NCBI GenBank assembly: GCA_029948255.1
Contig: JALIZF010001022.1
Location: 62,001 to 126,000, forward strand
From: Telmatactis stephensoni
Lineage: Eukaryota > Cnidaria > Anthozoa > Actiniaria > Isophelliidae
Length of the DNA stretch: 64,000 nt
Reading direction: 5' to 3'
Positions 25,901 through 35,999 of the stretch are shown in pieces. Each line of letters starts with the position of its first letter. The first letter of the stretch is position 1. Position numbers and translations under genes: made by a program. The notes below the pieces were generated by a model. The model was given only the letters and a program-made list of their open reading frames with translations, did not search any database and was not told the origin of the DNA.

Positions 25901-26847
25901 TGCTTGCTTTCCTACCAGCACCTGTGATATTTGGGTCGTACTTCGATACGAAGTGTATTCTATGGGAAGACAGTTGTGGGAGTAGAGGAAGCTGTTTATA
26001 TTATGATAGAAGCGCATTGGATGTTTGGTTACAAGTGATTTCAGTCATCGCAATAGGTTAGTAATTTTAGAAAACCTCTCTAATACGGACATTGATATGG
26101 TCGGTATTGAGAGGCTTTTATATCGGAGGCATTGAATGTTCGATTTCAGTAGGTAGTGTTAGCAAACCTCTCTTATACGGACATTGAGATGGTCGGTATT
26201 GAGAGGTTTGCATATTAACTTTGACGCGCACTGGATGTAAGCTTGCATTAAAGCGCGAGTGTGACTTTTTGCCTTTCTGAAAATAAGGCACGCGATCCTC
26301 TCTGTCATTTGCCGTTTTCCGTGTACTTCAAACTTCTAGGATTATATGTACCTTATAGAGAGGTTGAGAGCCAATAACTGTAACCTGACTATCAAAGGCT
26401 ATTATTTTTCTCTTCGATGAGAGAGAAGGTTGTCCAGATTCCGAGCCCTCCTTCGCCGTTCTTTTTCATTTGGGTTTCCTGTGACACGGCTCACTTCCCG
26501 CGCCCCTCTTCATTTGGGCTTCCTTTGTTGCGGAAACAGGAAGCCCAAATGAAAAAGAGAAACGGCAAAAGAGGGTCCAGAATCTGGACTAGAGAGAAGG
26601 CGAAGAGGCGCTCATCATAGAAGAATAAAGAGAAATAATACCCCAGGATATTCAGGGAAGCTAAGACTAATTGAGCGATCTCGTTCGGTTTCTTTTGTTT
26701 ATTGTAGGTCTTGGTGCAATATTTTTCTATTTGTCATGGAGGTGCTACAAACCACCCCCAACAGAAAATCGTCCCGAGAGTGAAATTACAGAGCAGGAAT
26801 TATTAATGTTAAGCGGTAAACAACAGGTCTATCTGGATGAAAAGTGA
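17892..26847 (+). CDS. Solute carrier organic anion transporter (OATP/SLCO family), complete nine-exon gene
   Basis: Exons: 17892-18009, 19374-19565, 20056-20429, 21692-22094, 23078-23255, 23738-23882, 24342-24511, 25842-26056, 26708-26847. All introns are GT-AG, phases agree, and the CDS is 1,935 nt (644 residues), the normal family length. OATPs are 12-helix plasma-membrane carriers (major facilitator fold) for bile salts, steroid conjugates and other organic anions. Exon 1 has the GWGSYRPGYLQ lead-in to helix 1. Exon 4 carries the superfamily signature DDPRWVGAWW at about residues 239-248. Exons 6-7 encode the cysteine-rich Kazal-like extracellular loop (CNCS, NPVCGVDGVTYYSPC). Exon 9 ends helix 12 and a short cytoplasmic tail. 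AATAAA is at 26852-26857. Which substrate is carried cannot be told. No lesion is seen. Confidence 0.95.
18837..19088. mobile_element. MITE with TTA target duplication (Harbinger-like) in OATP intron 1
   Basis: The terminal inverted repeats begin AGGCTGGTTCACACTAGCGT, with the complement at the right end. TTA flanks both sides (18834-18836 and 19089-19091). A three-base TTA/TAA duplication is typical of PIF/Harbinger elements. The 252-bp body has no coding frame. Confidence 0.75.
20522..20637. repeat. Foldback repeat in OATP intron 3
   Basis: Inverted arms of about 50 bp share AGCCTC, ATTTTTAGTCTC and CCAGTAAATTT with their complements, around a loop of about 15 bases. Confidence 0.8.
21041..21168. 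repeat. (AAAT)n / (ATTA)n low-complexity tract in OATP intron 3
   Basis: A CAAA/AAAT run followed by ATTA/ATCA units. Confidence 0.9.
22110..22266. repeat. Foldback repeat in OATP intron 4
   Basis: Inverted arms of about 60 bp contain ATATGGCGGCAAATTTGAAT on the left and its complement on the right, with a second complementary part GACTAGCCTC / GAGGCTAGTC. The element begins 16 bases after the exon 4 donor site. Confidence 0.85.
22396..22560. repeat. Dispersed repeat, copy 2 (first copy at 13107-13290)
   Basis: It is in the same orientation as the copy at 13107. It lies in OATP intron 4 and includes a C10-C11 run near 22420. Confidence 0.7.
22823..22991. repeat. Perfect 44-bp inverted repeat flanking an (ATT)n microsatellite
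   Basis: Arms 22823-22866 and 22948-22991 are exact reverse complements over 44 bases. The loop is almost only (ATT)n (about 22875-22946). It lies in OATP intron 4, about 90 bases before exon 5. Confidence 0.95.
23972..24186. repeat. Foldback repeat in OATP intron 6
   Basis: Complementary blocks include CACTGGGATC / GATCCCAGTG, AGGCGAATCATCCTA and its complement, and GCATTCTGT / ACAGAATGC. They make a nested hairpin about 215 bp long. Confidence 0.8.
25435..25745. repeat. Purine/pyrimidine-rich block with dispersed repeat in OATP intron 7
   Basis: A G/A-rich strand (25435-25500) and a C/T-rich strand (25670-25745) flank a segment (GATGGTCGGTATTGAGAGGT...AAAGCGCGAG). That segment recurs twice in intron 8 near 26095-26260, so it is a dispersed repeat. 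It has no coding value. Confidence 0.65.
26432..26587. repeat. Foldback repeat in OATP intron 8
   Basis: Complementary arms carry CCAGATTC, CTTTTTCATTTGGG and TTTCCTG on the left and their complements on the right. The CATTTGGG word also occurs in the centre. Confidence 0.8.
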
Positions 26848-26857
26848 TGCCAATAAA

Positions 26858-29525
26858 CTGTTTTATACTAAATTGTTTGGAGTACTCATATATTATAATG
26901 AATAGGGGGCAGGAGAGGATAGGCCGATTCCATAAATCGTAGTTTTCGTTGTGTTGCTCTGGTGGGAATACTAAGCCAAACTCAGGAACGACTTATGGAA
27001 TCAACATACGGCCTGGTGCAAGGGTATACAGACATATACGTTGCTATGCACGCGTTGCTATGCAAAATAGGGGCTTGCTTTGGCGACCGCACGCATGCGC
27101 GCGCTTTTTTGTCGGGAATCATCTGACTTCCGGTAGAGCGACGCACATGACAAAAAAGGATTCATTTTTGTTTATATTACGCATGTGCGGGACATTTTAC
27201 TACCAGTTTCTTTAAAAGCTATAATTTTTGGGGATTGCATCAAAACGAAGTGTTCCTTCGATATTTATATTCTTTACAGCCTTTTCTTCAAAGCCAAACA
27301 AGGGATTGTCATAAAATTAAGAAATACAGAAGCTATTTGTATCATTCGCTCATTTGTGACACTAAAAAATCTAAGTTTATTTGGAGACTTCTTAAAACGC
27401 ATGCTTGGTTTTATGCACCTTGATTACAATTTCAGATATAATCCAATCGGCATCTCTAGAGGAAATTATAGCTTTTTAATTTGCATCAACTTTCGTTATA
27501 TGAACATGGCCCAATATCGAGGATCAATGTTACGACTTTAAAGCGCACTGGGCAGTTTTTCCTGAAAGTTGTCTCGCAAAGGCGTTGAAAATAGTATTGA
27601 TATTGCACAACATATCTAGAATTGCGCAAAATCACGTTTTCTGCATAAGCGCATGCGTGCAACTTGGTTTCGCAACGGTCGCATTCTTACATAAGCCAGA
27701 TTATAGTGCAGATCAGCCCAAATTATATACAGGAGCGGCAAAGCAGGGCACAGAAGCGTAACCAAGACAGCGCGACTAGTTCGATTCTCCATTACAGCAG
27801 ACCTAGGTTGTAGAATTTGACATGCTACCCTAAAATAGCACTAATTTTATAATCTGAACAAATACAGCTCGCACAGGAAGCAAACCTGTACAGTAGACTT
27901 CAAGGACCGGCTACTTTTTTGCTTTGTAACTGCAATGCAACAATTTTGCGCGATAAGTTTCACGATTTTGTTGCTCGTATTACCGGGCCTTTAAGGAGGC
28001 TGGCCTGGGTTTTGGAAATCCTCGCCAAACTTTGTTTTGGGGGTCAAAGCAACACAAACAATGTTAGATAGGTGAATATTTTCCAAAACCCTGTGAGCCT
28101 CCTTAGGAGATGCGCACGTTACATCAATAGTTTTAAAAATACCATAAATGCTTGGCAACACATAAAATCAGAATCAGTATGGACCAGCGTGCTAAATTTT
28201 AATGTTCATATACGTGGGATCGAACTTGTACTGGGAGGGGAGGGGTGGGTAACAAATTTATTCCGACTTAAGCGCACGCTGCAGTTTCTTTCTGAAAGTC
28301 GTCTCGCAAAGGCGTTGAAAAATAGTTTTAATATAGCACAACATATCGAGCTTGCGCAAAATGAATAAGCGTGTGTGTGCATTTTGGTTTCGCAATGCTA
28401 CTGCGAGACAAGTTGCTGTCAAAAACGGCATCATCAACAACGATTTGAAGCTCTATATAGCTTTGAAATGCGCGCGCAGTTGATTTTGTAAATTCACGTT
28501 AGTTTTGTAGAATTTATTGTGACAAAGTATGCAATAAGCTTACAGTTTCACACCAATAGCGTTGCGCAGCGGTACTAAAAATAGCCTGCCTAATAGATGC
28601 ATGACTCAGACAAACATTATGAATCTGTAATTGTTCTGAATAGAACACAGAGAAACCTACATTTTATTATGAAAACGCTGCTTATGTTTAAAGAAATGGT
28701 CATTAAAATCCAAAGTACCAAAATCGGGCTCAAGGAGATGAAAAATTTGGTTTGTTTGTCTGAGTTGTGACGTCACGGTTGCGCTTCGCTATTAGCCGCC
28801 TGCACCACAGTATTTTTAATTCATATACATTTACTCAAATTTACATACAATAGTATTAAAGGGAACTTGTAAACTAACAAAGCAAACAAACAAATAGTTG
28901 AAATCATTCTGTAACAAAAAAAAAAAGTAAAAAATTAGTTAATTGAAAATAAACTGTAAATGTAACATAAATCTGGTACTTACCAATCTTGTAAGAAGAA
29001 ACAAACAATGGTCAGGATCCAGGAATTCAGTGAATTAATGTTCCTTCGCTCTCTGAAGCATGAGTACTAGTCTAAAATCTATTTAGACTTCGTCCAAGTC
29101 TCTCTCGTTATTTTTTTCTGTGGAAAATCGGATTCAAATCGTGCACTTCCGGTTACAAGAGCTATCCGAGGGGAACCGGTTACCAACTGAATCTAATTTA
29201 CAACAGAAAAGAAATTAATGAGGGAGACTTCATTGGAGGAAGTCTAGATAGATATCGGTATGTGGATACAAAAATTGATTGGTCAAATGATGATCATTTC
29301 CCTTAACAACACCAAAACGTCCCTTATCTGAAACTCCTACCCCGCTACAGACCTTTTACTCCAACTAAGACTTTTAATTCAAATCTGCATTTTCCACGTC
29401 ATCCGTGCGTCTGTATTTTGATAACACACGGTAATCGGCCAATCAGAGTGCGTAAAAATAAACCTCATTTCGATAATGCATTCTATATTTTTTCCTCACA
29501 CGCTATCGTCATTTTCTTTTTCTAG
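26858..29525. other. Intergenic region with short direct and inverted repeats
   Basis: No gene is supported. A direct repeat pairs about 27538-27665 with about 28266-28395 (GTCTCGCAAAGGCGTTGAAA in each). A short element at about 27992-28108 has inverted ends (TAAGGAGGCT and AGCCTCCTTA with an inner CCAAAACCC pair). The 118-codon frame at 27185-27541 lacks any domain and has AT-driven composition. Confidence 0.55.
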
Positions 29526-29608
29526 AAATAAAGACGCCGCCAACAGCACTACCGCCACCAAAAAAAGCTGGAAAGATCATATGCTATTGTAAATGGATCG
29601 ATCAATAA
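29526..29608 (+). pseudogene. Orphan terminal exon candidate resembling the cysteine-rich peptide exons
   Basis: A good acceptor (TTTTCTTTTTCTAG) is followed by 83 bases open to TAA at 29606-29608, with AATAAA overlapping the stop. In the phase used by the two peptide genes the split codon would again be Glu. The short frame ends with a C-x-C pair in a Lys-rich context and stops before any further cysteine. No signal-peptide exon is found upstream, so this may be a truncated relic or chance. Confidence 0.25.
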
Positions 29609-29613
29609 ATGAT

Positions 29614-29755
29614 GGTAATAGGACTGAGTGGAGTCCAATTCGGTCTGTAATCATACGAGGGATAAACAAAATTGGACGACCGCGTAGCGGGAGTCCAATT
29701 TGTTTATTTCGAGTATGATTATAGACAGAATTGGACGACACGAAGTCCTATTACC
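29614..29755. repeat. Foldback repeat
   Basis: Inverted arms of about 60 bp start GGTAATAGGACT and end AGTCCTATTACC, with inner AATTGGAC words. The next 330 bases (to about 30085) hold several CCAATTACA/CCGATTACA words and a CpG-rich GCGCGCGC pair. They may be part of the same larger element. No gene lies up to 30164. Confidence 0.75.
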
Positions 29756-30164
29756 AATTAATCATAACTATTACAACTTCCGAGAAAAATGCTTTCATGC
29801 TAATCAATGCTAAGCGCAACTAAAATGACCAAATTTAGTTGAAAAAGTGAGAAAAAATAGTGAAAAATCTCTTGAGCGCGCGCTTAGTGGCGTAGCGATT
29901 ACGTGACTGCGCGCGCGCTCAAAATGCGAAATCTGATTGGCTCTGGCAACTGTCCGATTACAACTGTCCTATTACAGGTGTCCAATTACAGCCAACTGTC
30001 CAATTACACTATCCAATTACAACCTACAGCTTGATTAGTGAAAAATAGAGCAGTCTTTCAACCAATCAGATTTGAGGAAATTGTAATAGTTTTGATTAAC
30101 AATGTAATGAAATCAATAAAGTGCCAGTCTCACCTATTATTTTATATTTAAATCAGGTCCTGAT

Positions 30165-30404
30165 AGCGAGCTAGCGAGCGAGCGAGCGAGAGAGAGAGAG
30201 AGAGAGCGAGAGCGAGAGCGAGCGAGCGAGAGAGCGAGAGAGCGAGAGAGCGAGAGAGCGAGAGAGAGCGAGAGAGAGCGAGAGAGAGCGAGAGAGAGCG
30301 AGAGAGAGCGAGAGAGCGAGAGCGAGAGCGAGAGCGAGAGCGAGAGCGAGAGCGAGAGCGAGAGCGAGAGCGAGCGAGCGAGCGAGCGAGCGAGCGAGCG
30401 AGCG

Positions 30405-30462
<58 letters not shown>

Positions 30463-30596
30463 TGAATGAATGAATGAATGAATGAATGAATGAATGAATG
30501 AATGAATGAATGAATGAATGAATGAATGAATGAATGAATGAATGAATGAATGAATGAATGAATGAATGAATGAATGAATGAATGAATGAATGAATG
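30165..30596. repeat. Compound microsatellite: (GAGC/GA)n then (GAAT)n
   Basis: About 290 bp of GAGC and GA units are followed by about 140 bp of GAAT. On the minus strand the (ATTC)n part follows the 3' end of the LINE at 30639-31652 by about 40 bases, so it may have started as a LINE 3' tail that expanded. Confidence 0.95.
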
Positions 30597-30638
30597 ATCT
30601 TTATTTATCCACGAAATTTTATCAGTTATACAACTGGT

Positions 30639-31652
30639 TTATACATAAAAGTCGTGCCATAAAATTATATGTACATATGGAAAGGGATAAAATGATAGTA
30701 TAATGTCATAGTATAATAGTACATGATAAAGATATTTTGAGTATTCGGAACTGTCAGTAAGAACTGAACAGTTATTGATCTTGCTTTTAAATGACAAGAG
30801 TGTTTTTGAATTTTTAGCATCTGTCGAAAGGGAGTTCCACAGTTTGGGTCGTTGATAGAGGAATGATCTTTTTAAATATTCTGTTTTAGGCAAAGGTAAA
30901 TTAACATTTACCTCGCTCTCTCTTAAGTTATAGGACTTGGTACTATCAACTGTAGTAGTAACCTCGTGTTTAGCTCTCCTTTCAGCTAAAGTATCCCATT
31001 GAGGCTGCTTTCGAATATCTTTCGATCTAATTTCGTTGCCCGAGCATGTAATAACTCTCGCAGCTCTATTTTGTAATCTTTGCAGCTTATTGGTTAAACC
31101 CTTTGTTAAATTGTCCCATACCACATCACAGTAATCAAATTGTGGCAGAATTAAGGAGCGGTAAATTAACAAAAGGGTTTCTTTTTCGACATCAAATTTG
31201 ATATTTCTTAAGCCTGCGATAGCTGAGGAAACTTTCTTGGATATATGATCAGCGTGAGCTGACCAGGAAAGTCTCTCATCTATATAACCACCTAGCGATT
31301 TAGCTTTCGCAACTCTTTTAACACGAGTTCCTGCTATTAATTTCAATTCTGGATCGTAAGGGCGGTGTTACACGAAACGATTTTTAACGACGATTTTCAA
31401 CGTAACGGCGTTGCGCTAAAAATCTTTCTCGTGTAACATGACACTTGGAACCATTTTCCTTGCAATTTTCGCTTCGGCAACGCGTTGCGAGTTTTTGAAT
31501 CCAAGTCAGAAACTCGCAACGCAAAATATTGCAAGTTGTTGCAACGTTGCGCGGAAAATCGCGTTAAAAATCGTCTCGTGTAACAGTACCGCTTTAAAGT
31601 AAATTCGCCAGCTTATAATCTGATCCAATAAGCATGAACTCTGTTTTTGTTG
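30639..31652 (-). pseudogene. LINE reverse-transcriptase C-terminal fragment (CR1/Jockey-like), split by a MITE
   Basis: The minus-strand frame 31346-30639 (235 residues to a stop) matches the end of RT-type LINE proteins. It shows a KSLGGYIDERLSW thumb-side motif, then YRSLILPQFDYCDVVW, then KLQRLQNRAARVIT. An upstream piece of the same frame (TKTEFMLIGSDYKLAN, about 31652-31600) is separated by the inverted-repeat element at 31360-31596. The catalytic FADD-type motif is missing because the copy is 5'-truncated. This class makes cDNA copies of itself by target-primed reverse transcription; the fragment is inactive. The clade call is by resemblance only. Confidence 0.8.
31360..31596. mobile_element. 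MITE inserted in the LINE fragment
   Basis: The terminal inverted repeats (GCGGTGTTACACGAAACGAT on the left, an imperfect complement on the right) continue into ATTTTTAACG on both sides. The interior has GTTGCG/CGCAAC pairs. The LINE frame resumes on either side, which defines the insertion. The target duplication is unclear. Confidence 0.75.
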
Positions 31653-32580
31653 CGTTATTATAACATTTCTAAACGACTCTCGACTCGACGAACAATGAAC
31701 TTTGTAGTTAACAATTTCGCCTTAATTTTTTAACTTGTTAACCTATAGACGTCGATTGACGATTGACAAAATAATGATATTCAATGCTAAAAATAGGAAT
31801 CCGCAAACAGTCCGCAGCCCGCATTTTACCGACAGCCAGAACAGTACATATAATTGGTAAAGATACATATATATCAAGTGATATCTCCACGTTACAACAC
31901 AACATCACTGTTCTCTCAAGATTACCTTGTTTGAGTGGATGACATTTGTTTATCAATTACTCAATGCTTGCGTAATTTGACCGTGTATGCATGTTCTTTT
32001 TAATTCATTTCAAAATGGCCGAACGCGGAAACCACTTAGGGAAATGGGGGAGGGTCATAACGTTTTGAGCATCTGAAGAAAAAACCGGGCAGTGAAAATA
32101 AGAATTTTGCTACTTTCAGCCCAATCCTAGTGTAGGGTCATGAAAATTTCATCTCTATCTCAGGGATGGCACAATATTTGCGCTTGTTTGACTGATTTGC
32201 GTGCATGATTGACGTAACACTATTGTAGCAAAATACAGCTTGATAAAGGCCATTATAATTACTTCAAACTGATAAATATATAAATGTCTGTTAAAGATGT
32301 TAACTACAAAAGTTTGTTTGCATTCCCACAGATGGTTTTGATGGTGTGTTGACTTTTGATTTTATATCTGTCAACTTATTTGCTTATAGCTTGTTATTAG
32401 ACATTATAAAATAACTATGATATAACGCGCGCTCTGATTGGGCAGAGGACGCGTGTCGCGCGTTCTCTATGAGAACACACAGCACGCGCGCGCACATTTT
32501 CAAATTTTCTCCAACGAAAAAAGAAAATAAAACTTCAATTTGTATTTTATAAAAGAAATAGAAAACTCGGCAGCAGTGCT
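31653..32580. other. Intergenic region without a supported gene
   Basis: No exon is supported. It includes GATATAACGCGCGCTCTGAT near 32415-32435, shared with 9515-9535, followed by a CpG-rich hairpin-prone stretch. Confidence 0.5.
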
Positions 32581-33149
32581 ATGTTGAGTTATAGAAGCAC
32601 TTGGGAATTGTAAGAAGACTCGAGAAGTGTTGAGAAGTTGTAAAATATCACGCTAATCGTGTTTCTATTTTGACAGCTTCACGTAGCAGCCGACGCAAGA
32701 GAACATTCTTCACTCAAAAAATGCTTGACCGCCTCGAGGAGATATTCCAACAAGACCGGTATCCTGATATTGAGATGAGGGAGGGATTAACTGACGAGCT
32801 TGGCATCAGAGAAGACAGAATTCAGGTAATTCATAGAATGGAGTTTAACTGGCTTTCTCACCATGTAGCGTCCACGTGTGTCGTAACGAGATCATCTCTT
32901 CTTATATAAAGATTACTGATGAAATTCTAACAGCTCGTTTTTGTTTCTCTACAGGTTTGGTTCCAGGACCGCCGTGCTCGGTGGCGCAGACATGAAATTA
33001 AGAATAAACCAGCTCGCTCCCGTGCGTGTCAACCGAATCCACTGCTCACAGCTACCCCTATGGTGCAGTTCCACAGTTTATCAATCCTACAGAACTCCAT
33101 GCACAAATTCCACCAGCTTTCCTCTTCCCGTTTCCACCAGTCAACCTGA
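32581..33149 (+). CDS. PRD-like homeodomain protein with Asp at homeodomain position 51
   Basis: The homeodomain is encoded by two exons, ending 32825 and starting 32955. The intron lies between residues 46 and 47, the classical site in PRD-class genes. The start RRKRTFFTQ and RYPDI recall Mix/Siamois-type and other PRD-like domains. Helix 3 reads RIQVWFQDRRARWRR, so W48, F49, Q50 and R53 are normal but the near-invariant N51 is D (GAC codon at 32967-32969). N51 contacts adenine in the DNA core site, so binding may be altered or lost. A possible first exon is 32581-32609, with a GTAAGA donor and an acceptor before 32687; it keeps phase and would give 120 residues, but is uncertain. The tail frame stops at 33149. 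Another frame (33026-33271) looks more like a natural C-terminus, suggesting a frame change. AATAAA is at 33248. Confidence 0.75.
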
Positions 33150-34121
33150 ACAACGAAGTCCCATCGATGTCCACAGCGCACCGACTGACACACAGCGTGG
33201 ACGAGTATGATGCAGTATCAGGTCTGTTAAGTGTTCTGACAGACAATAATAAAGTTGTTGTAATGTATTGATAATGCAGTCTCTGGTTTATTTTATTGTA
33301 AATCGTATAGCTAGTTTCAGTTTTTAATAATTCCAATCTATATTTTCTATTGATGTAATATTTTAGATAGTTAATTTTCAAAATAAAGTCATTGTTGTTG
33401 AATTAATATCGTGTGGATTATCTTGGTTTCATTTCTAACAAGTCACGGGGATAGATATAGACTCCTTCGCAGCCGTTAATAGGGACCTTAACGCAACGAC
33501 GACGGCGACGTCAGTGAAGACGGGACGCCAAAAAAGATTAAAGAACAATCGATAGCGCTATTTCTTTGACTTATTCATTTTTATGTGACATTCAGACTAA
33601 AATGAAATATTAGTTTTCTGTGCGAACGAAAAATAAGCTGATTTACTTCTAGTTTTTGACTGTACCATTAACAATAGGATCCAGCACCCATTGTTTTTCG
33701 TCAACTCAAATTTACATACTTTTCTAATCATAAAACCTGAATTTTTGGAATCAACAGTGAATATATGCAGCTCTCAAAACAAAAATCTTGTGAATCAATT
33801 TTTTTAGAAGCTGCAGACAAACGTAGGGATCAATTTCATCTATTTTCAGTGTCATTTTTGGATTATAAAAACCAACAACAACTAAAGACAATAGAAATAC
33901 GTTACAAAATATTATATGACAACCACACACGTTTTCTAAATTAATATATTATACTTTGGCGCTCTTTTTCTTCGTTATTTTTCGTATACCATGATTGGAC
34001 AATGTTATTCACCTACGCTTATTGGTTCACACATGTAATCTAACGATTTCTTATTGGTCAAGTTGGTAATCACTTAAATCAATAACATTCATTTACCCTA
34101 ACCCCTAACTCATTTCTCGCC
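33150..34121. other. Intergenic region without a supported gene
   Basis: It contains the alternative homeobox tail frame to 33271, two AATAAA signals (33248 and 33382), a CGACGACGGCGACGT word common to dispersed repeats, and AT-rich DNA. No further gene is seen. Confidence 0.5.
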
Positions 34122-34460
34122 ATGGACATTGAGGAAGAGTGGATGGAATCTCTCGTGGAGCGGTTTATGCTCCACGACGATCCTTTCCCTCTTCCAAACT
34201 TGGAAGTACTTTTCGGTGAAGAAGACGAACCTCGAACGCAACCACCACCAGTCCTCAAAACACTGAAAATTCCACTTAACCACGATTTCCTGTCTGATGT
34301 CGCGTCAAAAAAGATCAAACACAGCCAGGGAATCATGAAGATGAAAAAGGCAGCAAAGAAACGGCGTTGGCGACGGCACGAAAACCAAAAGATGGCCACT
34401 CTTCAAGAAATATGCGACTATTTCTTAAATGAGATGGCCAAAACATTTGCACAATCATAA
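34122..34460 (+). CDS. Unrecognised small basic/acidic protein ORF
   Basis: The ATG in CGCCATGGAC context opens a 112-codon frame with coding-like composition. The N-terminus is acidic (MDIEEEWMESLVERF), the middle has a proline-rich part and the C-terminal third has a Lys/Arg cluster (KKAAKKRRWRRH). No family is recognised. It lies about 90 bases before the old gypsy fragment on the same strand, so it may belong to a mobile element. The lysine-rich stretch after the stop (34485-34550) continues in other frames, which hints at decay. Confidence 0.4.
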   Translation: MDIEEEWMESLVERFMLHDDPFPLPNLEVLFGEEDEPRTQPPPVLKTLKIPLNHDFLSDVASKKIKHSQGIMKMKKAAKKRRWRRHENQKMATLQEICDYFLNEMAKTFAQS

Positions 34461-34845
34461 ATCCACCACCACCAAGAACCACTCCAAAAGACCAAAGAAA
34501 AAGACCAAGAAAAAAAACAAAAAGGAAAAAGAATTCAAGAAAAAACTCGGAGACATAAAGGCCTATTCTCGCAATTAGTGGTTCCTAGAGGACTCCGGCA
34601 TGAAGTCTTGGTACATGTCCATGATAGTGTACTGGCTGGGCACCTAGGGGTGCACAAGACATATGAAAAACTTCGCGACTGCTATTACTGGCACGGCATG
34701 TATCGAGATGTGGAACATTGGTGCAAGTCCTGTGTTGATTTTGCTATGCGTTAAAGTCCTAAGCACCACCCCAAGGCACCGTTAGTGCCTATTCCGGTAG
34801 AAGGTCCGTTTCATCGTGTGGCTGTGGATGTTCTTGGTCCTTTTA

Positions 34846-35502
34846 TATTTTTTGTGTGTTTTATATTGACATGTATGGTTAAAATAAGTTAATTTTATGT
34901 GAAATTTTGTGGGAGGACTGTTTTCCCCTGTTTTTTTTTTTTTTTTTTTCATGTTCGCAATTTTCACGGTGGCAACTGTTGTTATTTTGTTTACATTTTG
35001 ACTCTGTTGGCGTAGGTTATAGATAGCGATTATCATCCTGTCGCGCAATCGTGTTTTGACTCGAGCGTCAGCTAAGCGCCAGTTGAAATCTGCTATGTGT
35101 TCAGATTGCGCAACTTTTACCTCCTACTCCTCTTCGCCACTCGCCTGTTTCGACGTCTTCTCCTGCCTCGTCAGTGCATTTATCCATCCCTACTCCACCT
35201 CCTACAGTCACGGTCGATCCAGCCTCGTCGTCTTCTGGAGTTGCTGCTCCTTTAGCTCCTGTTCCGCCTTCCTTGGCTTTCTCAGCGGACCAATTTAACC
35301 AGCTGTTGAATGCTCTAGGAACCAACCTGGCCGCTAATTTTAACGTATGCATATATCATCTTTTTTCTTCACTTATCATTTGCATAGTTAATATATTATT
35401 TATATGTATTTATTGTTTATAGTTTAGGAGGTCCACAAGTTTTTTAGTCCCTGACTGTAATGTGTTTTAACCTCATTAAATAAAGTTATTCTTTTTATTA
35501 TT
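34846..35502. other. Foreign insert in the old gypsy integrase
   Basis: It replaces the catalytic core. A T21 run lies near 34930. A Pro/Ser/Val-rich frame (about 35106-35345, ending FSADQFNQLLNALG and NLAANFN) is followed by a GTATGC donor-like site and looks like the N-terminus of a retroelement gag-type protein. AATAAAG near 35477 precedes the return to integrase sequence. The source is not identified. Confidence 0.4.
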
Positions 35503-35999
35503 ATGTATGTTAACAAAGATCAAAAGGACTGGGACCTTTTTATTCTCTCGGAATTATTTGGCTATCGTTCTTCACCGTCGGCTGCAACAGGTGAATCTCC
35601 TTTTTATTTGCTACATGGATGAGAACCTAGACTACCCTTAGATGTAGCACTTTTACCTCCTAAGAATATGACTCCTTCATTTTAGAACATAGGGCTCGCA
35701 TAGTCAGGAATATACAGACTGCCCATGAAGTTGCTCGAAATAATATACAACTAGCTCAACAGAGAATGAAAGATCAACATGATTGCAATGCTTGTAATCC
35801 GCAATACAATGCTGGTGATAAAGTATGGGTTTATACACTTGTTGTCCCAACTGGGTTGTCAAAGAAACTTAGGCATTTGTGGCACGGGCCTGATCGCATA
35901 GTCCAAATACATTCTCCTGTTTCTTTCGTGCTTCGCACTTGCGATAATCGCAATGTTGCAGCAGTAATTATTCATGCAAGCTGACTTAAGAAATATTAC

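Noticed and set aside
27185..27541. 118-codon frame as a gene
   Set aside because: No domain or splice partner, AT-driven composition, and it lies among short repeats.
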